This document shows, one piece after another, positions 26,137 to 35,061 of a DNA stretch of 64,000 nt; position 1 is the first letter of the stretch, and each line of letters starts with the position of its first letter. The stretch is from VXNE01 sp965248075 (GTDB lineage Bacteria; Pseudomonadota; Gammaproteobacteria; Pseudomonadales; Azotimanducaceae), in NCBI GenBank assembly GCA_965248075.1, contig CBDFIL010000001.1:558001-622000 (forward strand), read 5' to 3'. The notes below the pieces were generated by a model. The model worked only from the letters and a program-made list of their open reading frames with translations, did no database searches and was not told the origin of the DNA. Made by a program: the position numbers and the translations under genes.

Positions 26137-26513
26137 CTACGAGCCTCCCTCCGGACTGTGCGCGACATCGAGTTCCTCAGCGATGCGCGCGAGCCTCACA
26201 TCGTGCGTCCACAGCGCCGCGCCGGCGCACGCGAGGACCGAGCCAAGCAGATTGGCGTCGACATAGCCAATGCCGCGGCCCATGAACCCGCGAGTCTCTA
26301 TCAGCGCCAGCACGTCATTGGCCGGCGCGGGCGCGATGGCGGGCAGCGACTTGAGGTCATCCAGCACTTCCGAGCGGTTCGGCAGGTTCCCGCAGGCGAG
26401 TTCCCCGATCACCATCTCATGGCTCAGAATGGCCCGTGCCCGGAGGCCAGCGTTCAGGCTTTGGATCGGGTGACGCAAGTGATCGATCCAAACCCAGTTT
26501 CCACCAGGATCAT
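26137..26513 (-). pseudogene. PIN-domain (VapC-like) gene with 1-base frameshift at codon 8
   Basis: The ATG at 26513 overlaps the Res stop as ATGA and reads MILVETGFGS, then goes out of frame. One base added after the GGG at 26493-26495 would give MILVETGVWIDHLRHPIQ, the standard VapC start, and the frame then runs on to 26137. The remainder keeps PIN acidic residues (VIGELACG, GYVDANLLGS, WTHDVRLARIA). The first acidic residue is Glu rather than the usual Asp. No VapB antitoxin gene is adjacent. Without the missing base no full-length protein is made. Confidence 0.8.
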
Positions 26514-29500
26514 TCCGCGTGTCCGCTGCTGCGGCGGCGGGGAATGTACTCGGCGTCCGGCATTGAGCCGCCCGCATCCGCCAATCTCCGCGCGGCCTCC
26601 AGGGCGCGGCCCTCCCGCGCGGCCTCGTCAAGCTTCGCGCTTACCTCGGCCTCGAAATCGTCCTGCATCTCGTAGGGATCCCCGAGTTCCAGGAAGTGCC
26701 ACCGGCCATGGCACTCGAGGGCGTTGACGCCGGGGACCCACTGGGTCTCCATGGTCTCCGCCTTCGCCTGCGCGTCCTCGCCGCGCCGGCCCTTCACCTC
26801 CACCACCAAGTACAACGGATCGTCCGGTCCGAGGCCGTCGTCCACCAGCACGACGAAATCCGGCACGTACCGGTGCGGGACGCCGCCCAGGCGATAGGGC
26901 ACCTCGAACCCGAGATTGCGGTTCTTCACCCAGGCCAGGACCTTCGGGTGGGCGTCCGCGACCCGGCAGAACTCTCCTTCCCAGGAGCTGTCGAGAATCG
27001 CCCAGTTCAGGTGGCAGCGCGGTGAGGGCGCGTAGCGCTCCGTGCGGGAGGTGCGAAAGTTCACGTCCCGGGTCGTCCCGATGGGCTGGTGGGGATCGAG
27101 CACGGCCTTGACGGGTTGCCGATCGAGTTCCGCCCGTGTGATGGCCGCCGAGATCTTCTCGCAGGCCTTGTCGGCGAGTTCCGCCATCATCAGTTGCGCG
27201 GGGTACGTGTTGCCCTTGCAGACGAGACTGGTGTCCAGCCACTCCCCCGCGATGCGCTTGAACTGGCCGAACAGGGGGAGCCGGGGTTCGCCGTTTCCGT
27301 CGCGCCAGTGATTGAGGAGCAGGCGCCTGGTGAGGTGGTAGACGAGCGTCGACCGGCGGACGGCATCGAGGTGGTCTACGGTGAGGTCGTGCCCTTCGCC
27401 GATGATGCCCTGGTTCCGGGTGATAGTCGGGACGACATCCGGCGTGAGGGTCAGCGCGTGGTCCTCCGTGAAGGTCGCCCGCAGCCGGTCCGGCGGCAGT
27501 TCGACCCGATAGCCCGCCACCCGGGGGAAGCGGATCTCCGCGTGGTCGCGCTCCGGCGACAGCGCCCGCACATGTACCGTGTCGGCCGGCTTCTGGACGG
27601 GGGCGCGCACGGCCTTGGCCGTGAAGTCGAACGGGATCCCGAACACGTCGGCGTACTCCACACCGAAGAGCCCGGTCTCGTTGAGTTCGTAGGATTGCCG
27701 CCGCAGCGCTCGGCCGATGACCTGTTCGCAGAGCAGTTGGGTGCCGAACGCGCGCACGCCGAGCACGTGAGTGACGGTGTTGGCGTCCCAACCCTCGCTC
27801 AGCATGGCGACCGAGACCACGCAACGGATGCCGCCACCGAGGCGTCCGGTCTTGCCGACGGTGTTCATGACCTCGCGCAGGAGGTCCTCGTCCGTAAGGT
27901 TCGCCGCCTCGGAGCGATCGCCGGTCCGTGTCACGATCTCCCGGCGGAACCGCTCGATCTCGTCGGCGGCGGCGGCGCGGAAGTTCCGGTCGAGCGCGTC
28001 GCCGGACTCGAGTTGCGTGCTGTCGATCAGCAACGTACGGGGGCGGGCCAGGGGCTCGCCGGCGGCGTCGAAGTTTCGGAACAACTCGAGGCGGCCGTTC
28101 TCGAAACTGCGGCGGCCCTCCTTCGTCTCATGCCTCGCGCCGGCTACGTAGTCGTAGACCCGCTTCGAGGTGGCGGTGCTGTTACACACGATGATGAAAC
28201 AGGGCGGCACGTTGACCCCGGCCTCTTCCCAGATGCGGAAGGTCTGCTCGTAGTGGCCGTAGAGCGCCTCCAGCGCCCCCTCGAGTTCCGGCGGCAGGCT
28301 CGGGGGACCGGCGGCGGCATCCCTACGCCCCTTCTTCGACATCTGCTTACCGATGTGTTCCCAGAGATTGCGATACACGGGCGTCTGTGCGCCGGGCACG
28401 TTGTCCACGACGGGCACGCGGGGGAGCTTGACGATGCCGCACTCGATCGCGTCCATCAGCGAGAAGTCGCTCACCGTCCAGCGGAAGAGCGTGCCCTCCC
28501 GGTACCCCGACCCGCGCAGGAAGAACGGCGTGGCGGAGAGGTCGATCACGCGCCGGAGTCCCAGGTGGCGACCGACGGCCTCCACGCCGGAGATCCACAC
28601 CCGCGCGGCCTCCTCGTTGCGTTTCGCCTCCGCGCGGTCGTCACCGGTCAGCTGGCCCTCGTCGCTGTCGCCGGGCTTCTCCCGGTAGCAGTGATGCGCC
28701 TCGTCGTTGAAGACGACCACGCCCTTGATGGCCATCAGTTCGGGACAGACCCGGGCGAGCATCTGGCCCTCGGTCTCCCTCGTGGCAAGCGCGGGGCCCC
28801 TGCCCTGCAGGAGCGCGCGGTTCCCCTTCACCAAGCCACCGGTTTCCCGCAACTGGAAGGCGTGATAGTTGGTGATGACGATCTTCGCCCGGTCGAGGTC
28901 GCGGAGCATGTTCGGCGGGACGAGTTCCCGGCTGGCGTAGTAGCTGTCCGGGTCGTTGGGCTTGAGCACGCGCAGGCGGTCGCGGATGGTGATGCCGGGC
29001 GTGACGATCAGGAAGCCGCGCGTGAAGCGTGGGCTGGACGGTCGGCGGATCGCGTTCACCGTCTGCCAGGCAATGAGCATGGCCATGACCGTGGTCTTGC
29101 CGGCGCCGGTGGCGAGCTTCAGCGCCATGCGGGAGAGTCCCGGGTTCGCCTCCTCGCTGGCCCGCTCGATGTCCTCCAGAACGCCCCGCCCCCGGTCGCC
29201 GAGGCGCGGCGCCACCTCCGTGAGCCAGATGATCGTCTCCGCCGCCTCCACCTGGCAGAAGAACGGGCGCAGGTCGCTGAACGCATGATGCCGCCAGTGC
29301 TTGAGCAGCCGCGCTGTCTCCGGCGTGACGCGCCACTGGTCCTCGGGTAGCGCGCGCCAGGCGGCGAGTTCTTGTCGCAAGCCGTCGATCAGGGCGATCA
29401 GCTCGTACTGCGGGTCGCCGGTTTCGGGCGCGCCGCCCGCATCGTCGAGCGATAGGCGGCGTTGGCCCTGGTCGCCAGCCTTGCGGGTCGCCGGAATCGG

Positions 29501-29641
29501 CGTGACGAACGATACCTTGCGCCGGCCCTCGCTGATCGTGCTGGTCGGTTGACGGTCCGCATCGAGCACCCAATGCCGCACCGGCGCCTCGTACGGCGAG
29601 TTCAGGATCGGGTTCTCGTGGAAGGCGGTGGGGTCACTCAT
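26510..29641 (-). CDS. Type III-like restriction enzyme (DEAD/DEAH helicase-nuclease, Res)
   Basis: A 1043-residue helicase-endonuclease. Walker A is LATGAGKTTVMAM near 172, the DEAH-like box is NDEAHH near 318, and a helicase C-terminal region has AMLSEGWDANTVTHVLG and QVIGRALRR near 640-680. A PD-(D/E)xK nuclease lies near the C-terminus (PDFVVLVDD ... LYLVVEVKGRRG). This is the layout of Type III Res and related proteins. It is the first gene of the operon with the PIN and Mod genes, overlapping the PIN gene by 4 bp. It looks intact. Confidence 0.92.
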   Translation of the reverse strand: MSDPTAFHENPILNSPYEAPVRHWVLDADRQPTSTISEGRRKVSFVTPIPATRKAGDQGQRRLSLDDAGGAPETGDPQYELIALIDGLRQELAAWRALPEDQWRVTPETARLLKHWRHHAFSDLRPFFCQVEAAETIIWLTEVAPRLGDRGRGVLEDIERASEEANPGLSRMALKLATGAGKTTVMAMLIAWQTVNAIRRPSSPRFTRGFLIVTPGITIRDRLRVLKPNDPDSYYASRELVPPNMLRDLDRAKIVITNYHAFQLRETGGLVKGNRALLQGRGPALATRETEGQMLARVCPELMAIKGVVVFNDEAHHCYREKPGDSDEGQLTGDDRAEAKRNEEAARVWISGVEAVGRHLGLRRVIDLSATPFFLRGSGYREGTLFRWTVSDFSLMDAIECGIVKLPRVPVVDNVPGAQTPVYRNLWEHIGKQMSKKGRRDAAAGPPSLPPELEGALEALYGHYEQTFRIWEEAGVNVPPCFIIVCNSTATSKRVYDYVAGARHETKEGRRSFENGRLELFRNFDAAGEPLARPRTLLIDSTQLESGDALDRNFRAAAADEIERFRREIVTRTGDRSEAANLTDEDLLREVMNTVGKTGRLGGGIRCVVSVAMLSEGWDANTVTHVLGVRAFGTQLLCEQVIGRALRRQSYELNETGLFGVEYADVFGIPFDFTAKAVRAPVQKPADTVHVRALSPERDHAEIRFPRVAGYRVELPPDRLRATFTEDHALTLTPDVVPTITRNQGIIGEGHDLTVDHLDAVRRSTLVYHLTRRLLLNHWRDGNGEPRLPLFGQFKRIAGEWLDTSLVCKGNTYPAQLMMAELADKACEKISAAITRAELDRQPVKAVLDPHQPIGTTRDVNFRTSRTERYAPSPRCHLNWAILDSSWEGEFCRVADAHPKVLAWVKNRNLGFEVPYRLGGVPHRYVPDFVVLVDDGLGPDDPLYLVVEVKGRRGEDAQAKAETMETQWVPGVNALECHGRWHFLELGDPYEMQDDFEAEVSAKLDEAAREGRALEAARRLADAGGSMPDAEYIPRRRSSGHAE

Positions 29642-29861
29642 GGGCGGCGAGCTTACCGCACGGGTGACCTCAGCGGGCAGAGCGCGTGGTCTCCCGGTGC
29701 CCGGATAGCGAGCGCCGCGTGGGCGCCGTTGCGCGGCGGCGCGCGCGGGCGTCTAATGCGGCGGCTTGACACGCTTTGTCGCGGGCACGCTGGCGAAGCT
29801 GCCCCGCCTACGTCGCACGCATGGCCGGGCGACCCCAACCGCGTTCCTGGAGGCCCGACCC

Positions 29862-31049
29862 ATGGCGAACCTGCCCCTCGAACACATCCGCGTCCTCGAC
29901 CTGACGCGCATACGCGCGGGGCCGACGGCCGTGCGCCAGCTCGCCGACTGGGGCGCCGCCGTGGTCAAGATCGAGCGACCCGGCGAGACGGGCGGCACGA
30001 TGGGCGGCGAGCGCCTCGGCCCCGATTTCCAGAACCTGCACCGCAACAAGCGCAGCATCGTCCTGGACCTGAAGTCCGAGGCCGGGCGAGGCGTCTTCCT
30101 GCGCCTGGCGGAAACCGCCGACGTCATCGTCGAAAACTACCGGCCCGACGTCAAACACCGCCTCGGCATCGACTACGACACCGTCCGCGCGCGCAACCCG
30201 CGCATCGTCTACGCGAGCATCTCGGGTTTCGGCCAGGACGGTCCGTACGCGAACCTCCCCGGCTTCGACCAGGTCGCACAGGGCATGGGTGGCCTCATGT
30301 CGATTACCGGGGCGCCCGGCCACGGGCCGATGCGGGCCGGCATTCCCGTCGCCGACCTGTGCGCCGGCCTGTACACGGCCACCGGCATCCTCACCGCGAT
30401 CGTCGCGCGCGAGCGCAGCGGCGAAGGCCAATGGGTGCAATGTTCCCTGCTGCAGGCGCAGGTCGCGATGCTTGATTTCCAGGCGGAGCGCTGGCTGCTC
30501 GACGGCGAAGTTCCGGGGCAGGCGGGTAACGACCATCCGACGGCCATTCCCACCGGAGTGTTCGAGACGCGCGACGGCCACATCAACATCGCAGCCACCG
30601 GCGATGCGATCTACCCACGTTTCTGCACGGTCATGGGCCATCCCGAGTGGATGACCGACGAGACGTACGCGACCTCGGCCGCGCGTTCGCGGAACCGCGC
30701 CGCCATGAATGCCGAAATCGAGGCGATCACGCGTACGCGCACGAGCCGGGAGTGGATCGAGACCTTCAACGCCGCCGGCGTGCCGGCCGGTTACATCTAC
30801 TCCATCGACCAGGTGTTCGACGATCCGCAGGTCAAGCACCTCGGCATGGCCGCGCCGGTGCGCCACCCCGACCTTGGTGAGATGGAACTGGTCGCACAGC
30901 CGATCAGGATGAGCAGCAGCGAGTTCGCCATCCGTCGACCCACGCCTTCGTTCGGCGAGCACACCCGCGAAGTCCTGGAAGAGGCCGGCTACGGGGAGGA
31001 GGAGATCGAAGCACTGGTCGCGGCCGCGGGTCCAACCGGCCCCCCATAG
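29862..31049 (+). CDS. CaiB/BaiF (family III) CoA-transferase
   Basis: A 395-residue enzyme of the formyl-CoA transferase family that moves CoA between carboxylic acids. Landmarks are IRVLDLTRIRAGP, VVKIERPGETG, ENYRPDVKHRLGID and GFGQDGPYANLPGFDQVAQGMGG, the last of which includes the catalytic Asp (in PGFD). The ATG at 29862 has TGGAGG upstream; the frame is open further 5' without similarity. It is a stand-alone gene divergent from the restriction operon. The acid substrate is unknown. Confidence 0.92.
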   Translation: MANLPLEHIRVLDLTRIRAGPTAVRQLADWGAAVVKIERPGETGGTMGGERLGPDFQNLHRNKRSIVLDLKSEAGRGVFLRLAETADVIVENYRPDVKHRLGIDYDTVRARNPRIVYASISGFGQDGPYANLPGFDQVAQGMGGLMSITGAPGHGPMRAGIPVADLCAGLYTATGILTAIVARERSGEGQWVQCSLLQAQVAMLDFQAERWLLDGEVPGQAGNDHPTAIPTGVFETRDGHINIAATGDAIYPRFCTVMGHPEWMTDETYATSAARSRNRAAMNAEIEAITRTRTSREWIETFNAAGVPAGYIYSIDQVFDDPQVKHLGMAAPVRHPDLGEMELVAQPIRMSSSEFAIRRPTPSFGEHTREVLEEAGYGEEEIEALVAAAGPTGPP

Positions 31050-31140
31050 TCGATGGGCCCGTGTCGATTTGCGGTACGCTTCTCTTCGCGCTTGTCTTCG
31101 CGCCCATGGAGTTCGACAGCCAACAATGATCAAGGGCCTC

Positions 31141-31424
31141 CATGGAACAGATTCGCTCGCGGCTGATTCAGCACGGGACTCGTAGGGGCGACGCTTGTCG
31201 TCGCCCGTCTTGACGCTATGCAAGGCCGGGGGACGGGACGGGACAAGCCCGTCTCCTACATCGCTGTGGCGGCTTCGTGCAAGCCCTTGGGCACGGGACC
31301 TTGTAGGGGCGACGCTTGTCGTCGCCCGTCTTGGCGCTGTGCAAGGCCGGGGGACGGGACGGGACAAGCCCGTCCCCTACCATCGCTGTGGCGGGTTCGT
31401 GCAAGCCCTTGGGCACGGGACGGA
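31141..31424. repeat. Dispersed repeat region with two 121-bp tandem units
   Basis: Two direct copies of a 121-bp unit start at 31182 and 31303 and differ at only a few bases. Each begins with GTAGGGGCGACG, contains the palindromic GGCGAC/GTCGCC pair, a GACGGGACGGGACAAG segment with CCCGTC, and ends near CTTGGGCACGGGAC. Just before (31141-31178) lies a relative of the CATGGAACA...TGATTCA repeat found at 42148, 42263 and 45157. The whole 31050-31525 gap shows no protein-coding signal. Confidence 0.85.
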
Positions 31425-31525
31425 ATCTGTTCCCCGCGCGTCAGCGCGCCGGAACCCGGGGTGAAACTCCCAGGTCGCGCGCGTCAGTCACCAAGCGCAG
31501 TGCAACGACTCGTGCGCGGACGCGA

Positions 31526-32695
31526 TCAACCCCGTTTCAACTGCCGCAGCGCCTCGGCCAGCAGCATCTCGTCATAGGCCTCCGGCGTCCCCGCGTCCGC
31601 GCGCGCGACGGTCACGTCCGGTTCGATGCCGGCGGCGTGTATCGAGCGACCGTTCGGCGTGAAATAGCGGGCCGTCGTCAACTTGATGGCGCGTTCGTTG
31701 GTGAGCGGGAGCACCGACTGCACGGAACCCTTGCCGTAGCTGCGGGTACCGACGAGCACCGCCCGGCCGTGGTCCTGCAAGGCCCCGGCGACGATCTCCG
31801 AGGCCGAGGCCGAGCCCCGGTTGATGAGGATGGCCAGCGGCGCGCCGTCGAGCATGTCGCCGCCGCTCGCCCTGAAGCGCACCTCGCTCGAGGCGTCGCG
31901 GCCCTCGGTGTAGACGATCAATCCACGTTCGAGGAACGCGTCCGCGACATCGACGGAAGCGCCGAGAATCCCGCCCGGATTGTTGCGCAGGTCCAGGACC
32001 AGGCCGTCCAGCCCGCCCCCGCTCTCTCCCTCGAGTCGCTCGAGCGCCTCCCGCACGTCGTCGGGCGTCGCACGCTGGAACTGCGAGATGCGCAGGTATC
32101 CGTAACCGGGCTCGAGCAGTCGCGCTCGCACGCTCACGACCCGGATCGCAGAGCGGGTCAGGTCGAAGTCGAGCGGCCGCTGCACGCCCTCGCGCCGGAC
32201 CCGGAGCCGTACCGTGGTTCCCGGCGCGCCCCGCAGCTCGGCGACCGCCTCCGACAACCGACGCCCCTGCAGGGAAACCCCGTCGATCGCGATGATCGTA
32301 TCCGCCGACAGCACCCCGACCCGCGCCGCCGGTGTGCCGTCCATGGGCGCAATGACCGTGATGTAACCCTCCACCAGCCCGATCTCGACGCCGATGCCGC
32401 CGAACCTGCCGTTCGTCTCGTCCTTGAGGTGCCCGAATGCGTCCGAGTCCAGGAACGTCGAGTGGTCGTCGAGACCGCGCACGATGCCGCGGATGGCGTT
32501 GTCGACCAGCGTCTCTTCGGGAATCGGCTCCACGTAGGCGTCGCGCACATGCCTGACGATGGCGGGCAGCGACGAGACCTCGCGCGGGTCCGGGAAGTAA
32601 CCCTGATCCCGCAGGACCACGAAGCCCGCGACGCCGAGCACCACGCCGGTCGCCATGCTCGCCACGAGGCCCAACAAGGTAAACGGACGAAGCAT
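31526..32695 (-). CDS. S41-family C-terminal processing protease
   Basis: A 389-residue periplasmic protease anchored by one N-terminal helix (LLGLVASMATGVVLGVAGFVV). A PDZ domain (GGIGVEIGLVEGYITVIAP ... GVLSADTIIAIDG) precedes the peptidase domain with the catalytic Ser in NRGSASASEI and the Lys in SYGKGSVQ. The start ATG 32695 is chosen because the hydrophobic anchor follows it closely. The gene lies close to gpmI-envC on the same strand, as in many Proteobacteria where ctp follows envC, but here a homocysteine methyltransferase gene is in between. Confidence 0.92.
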   Translation of the reverse strand: MLRPFTLLGLVASMATGVVLGVAGFVVLRDQGYFPDPREVSSLPAIVRHVRDAYVEPIPEETLVDNAIRGIVRGLDDHSTFLDSDAFGHLKDETNGRFGGIGVEIGLVEGYITVIAPMDGTPAARVGVLSADTIIAIDGVSLQGRRLSEAVAELRGAPGTTVRLRVRREGVQRPLDFDLTRSAIRVVSVRARLLEPGYGYLRISQFQRATPDDVREALERLEGESGGGLDGLVLDLRNNPGGILGASVDVADAFLERGLIVYTEGRDASSEVRFRASGGDMLDGAPLAILINRGSASASEIVAGALQDHGRAVLVGTRSYGKGSVQSVLPLTNERAIKLTTARYFTPNGRSIHAAGIEPDVTVARADAGTPEAYDEMLLAEALRQLKRG

Positions 32696-32821
32696 CGCTG
32701 TTCGGAGTCCGGGTCGGGAGCCTGCATTATGCGGCGAAACGTCTGCACCGCCACAGTTCGGGCGGGACACGAATCGACCGGACACGCTGCCCCGTCCGCT
32801 GTCAGCACTCGTCGGCCGTGG

Positions 32822-33745
32822 TCAGTCCGGATCCGGAAACGAACGGAACGCTCTGCTGAGCGCTTCGATGTGCTCCGGCGTGGTCCCGCAGCAGCCCCCG
32901 ACGAGCAACGCACCCCGCGCCACCCAGTCCCGCGCGCAGGCGGCAAAGCGGTCCGGGCTGACCTCCTCCTCGACGCGCCAGTGCGGAGCCTCGAACTCGC
33001 CGATCTCCGGATACACCCCCACGGGGCCAGCCCAGCGCTCGCGCACCATCGCGATCGCTTCCGGAACGGCCTCGATCTCACTGTGCATGACGTTGACGAC
33101 GCTCGGACCCATCGGGATCAGCGTGTCCAGCGGTGTGGCGAAGTCCACGTTCGGCAGATCGAAACTCACGAGACCGCCGCTGCCGGCACGGCGCCGACAG
33201 CTCACCCCCAGCCAGACCGGCAAGCCGGTTTCCAGCGCCGCTTCCATGGCGCGTGCCGCGTGGCTGCTGTCCTGCATCATCTCCAGGGCGATGATGTCCA
33301 CACCGCTGCCCGCAAGGAGTTTCGCCAGTTCCCGAAACGCGGCCATTTCGACGTCGGGCGGCGGATAGTTGGCCGCCAGCATGCCGGGAGGCAGGTTCGA
33401 CAGGGAGCCCGCGATGGCAACGTCCCGGCCCGAACGGTCGCGCGCTTCGACGGCCAGTTCCACCGCCCGGCGATTGATCTGCTCGAACTCGTCACCGATG
33501 CCGGCGGCCTCAAGCACGAAACGCACGGTCCCGAAGGTATTGGTCGCGATCACCTCCGCACCGGCGGCGATGTACGCTGCGTGCACCTCGCGCACGATGT
33601 CGGGATGCGTCCGGACCGCGAGCCCCGACCAGGCGTCGCGGCTCATGGGCACACCCCGGCGTTCGAGTTCCGACCCGGTGCCACCGTCGATCACGACGAC
33701 CTCGCCACGAACGAGCTTTTCTGCCCAGTGCCCCACGGTGAGCAT
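32822..33745 (-). CDS. Homocysteine S-methyltransferase family protein
   Basis: A 307-residue zinc-dependent methyltransferase barrel. It has DGGTGSELERRG near the N-terminus, GVSC with one zinc Cys near 200, and GGCCGTTPEHI near 285 with the other two. The methyl donor could be S-methylmethionine or betaine; sequence does not decide. Start ATG 33745 is preferred, since the open frame upstream lacks similarity. It is located between the S41 protease and envC genes. Confidence 0.9.
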   Translation of the reverse strand: MLTVGHWAEKLVRGEVVVIDGGTGSELERRGVPMSRDAWSGLAVRTHPDIVREVHAAYIAAGAEVIATNTFGTVRFVLEAAGIGDEFEQINRRAVELAVEARDRSGRDVAIAGSLSNLPPGMLAANYPPPDVEMAAFRELAKLLAGSGVDIIALEMMQDSSHAARAMEAALETGLPVWLGVSCRRRAGSGGLVSFDLPNVDFATPLDTLIPMGPSVVNVMHSEIEAVPEAIAMVRERWAGPVGVYPEIGEFEAPHWRVEEEVSPDRFAACARDWVARGALLVGGCCGTTPEHIEALSRAFRSFPDPD

Positions 33746-33822
33746 TCTCTCACGGCGGTTCCCTGTGCGGCCGGCGTGGCCCCGCCGGACCGGCCATGCG
33801 GCACTCGCCCGGTCCGTTGACC

Positions 33823-35061
33823 TCACTGATCCGGCTGGTTCTTTTCCAGCCACGCGATCGGGTTGGTCGGGCGACCGTCCGCGCGGATCTCGAGGTACAG
33901 CCCGCTCTCCGACTGAGCCCCGCTACGGCCCGCGGCGGCGATCGGCTCGCCCCCCTCCACCCAGTCGCCGACGTTCTTGAACAGCACATCCGCGTTGCCG
34001 TACAGGGACATGTGGCCGTCCCCGTGATCGACGATGGTCAGCAGTCCGAAGCCCCGCAGCCAATCCGCGAAGACCACGCGGCCGCCGTGGATCGCGGTCA
34101 CCTCCGCACCGGGGCTCGCCTCGAAGTAGACGCCCTCCCACTGCAGGCGCCCCCCTGCCCGCGGCTGGCCGAAGTGACGTACGACGCGGCCGGCGACTGG
34201 CCAGTTCAGCCGACCCTTGCTCTCGGCGAAGCGTGTGGCCTCGGCGGCCTTCGCACGGCGTTGCAGCTCGGCCAGCAGGCTCTCGAGCCGGGCCCGGTCG
34301 GCGGCGAGCCGTTCACGCCGGTCGACCCGGTCGCTCATTTCACCGGACAAGACACCGATCAGACCCGCGCGGTCCTCGCGCCGCGTAACCAACGCTGCCT
34401 CGTGCCGCGTCAGCTCTTCCTGCTGTTCCGCCAGCGCGCGGCGTCGTTCCGTGGTCACGCGTTCATTCTCGCCCAGCGTGACGAGCACCCGCCGATAGTC
34501 CGCCACGGCGTCGAGACGCGCGCGGCTGAAGTACCCGTGATAGCGAATCATCCGTTCGAATGCGGTCGGATCATCCTGGCTCAGCAATACCTTGAGGAAG
34601 TCGTGCCCCACGAACCGGTTGGCATCGCGCACGTGGCGGGCGATACGCCGCGCCTGCTCCCTGCGCCGTTCCTCGAACGCGTGGCGTTCCTCCGTGAGCG
34701 TGGCGAGGGTCGTCCGGGTCGACCGGAGCTCCGTCGCGAGATCCCGGATGCGCCGGCCCATGGACGCGACCTCCCGGTCGGCGGCCGCGACATCCCGCTC
34801 GAATCCGGCGAGGCGCTCGCCCGCATCGTCCAGCCACGCGTCCAGCGCATTCAGCTCGTCGACCAACTCGCCGAGCCGTCGTTCCGTGCCGGCCGCCTCC
34901 TCGGCGATGCCCGCGGCCTCGCCCGCGTGCCCGACCGGACACACCCACACGAGGAAGGTTGCGAGCGCGACGACGCCAGGCGAGGAGGCACGCGCGGCGG
35001 CGCCGTTGGGCCGCCGGCGCTTGCGAAAGCGCCCGTTGCCAACCAGGGCCGGGAGGTTCAA
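33823..35061 (-). CDS. envC: EnvC-type murein hydrolase activator (degenerate LytM/M23 domain)
   Basis: A 412-residue secreted protein. An N-terminal hydrophobic stretch (VVALATFLVWVCPVGHA) is followed by a long coiled coil of about 230 residues and a C-terminal LytM domain. The zinc-binding His residues of active M23 peptidases are missing: the sites read LQWEGVYFEA, MSLYGNA and LYLEIR. This is typical of EnvC, which activates AmiA/AmiB amidases at division rather than cutting peptidoglycan. The TTG start overlaps the gpmI stop as TTGA. An in-frame start further up would lie inside gpmI. Confidence 0.9.
   Translation of the reverse strand: MNLPALVGNGRFRKRRRPNGAAARASSPGVVALATFLVWVCPVGHAGEAAGIAEEAAGTERRLGELVDELNALDAWLDDAGERLAGFERDVAAADREVASMGRRIRDLATELRSTRTTLATLTEERHAFEERRREQARRIARHVRDANRFVGHDFLKVLLSQDDPTAFERMIRYHGYFSRARLDAVADYRRVLVTLGENERVTTERRRALAEQQEELTRHEAALVTRREDRAGLIGVLSGEMSDRVDRRERLAADRARLESLLAELQRRAKAAEATRFAESKGRLNWPVAGRVVRHFGQPRAGGRLQWEGVYFEASPGAEVTAIHGGRVVFADWLRGFGLLTIVDHGDGHMSLYGNADVLFKNVGDWVEGGEPIAAAGRSGAQSESGLYLEIRADGRPTNPIAWLEKNQPDQ

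Noticed and set aside
33823..35061. Active M23 zinc endopeptidase
   Set aside because: The zinc-binding His and Asp positions are replaced, so the EnvC activator role fits better.
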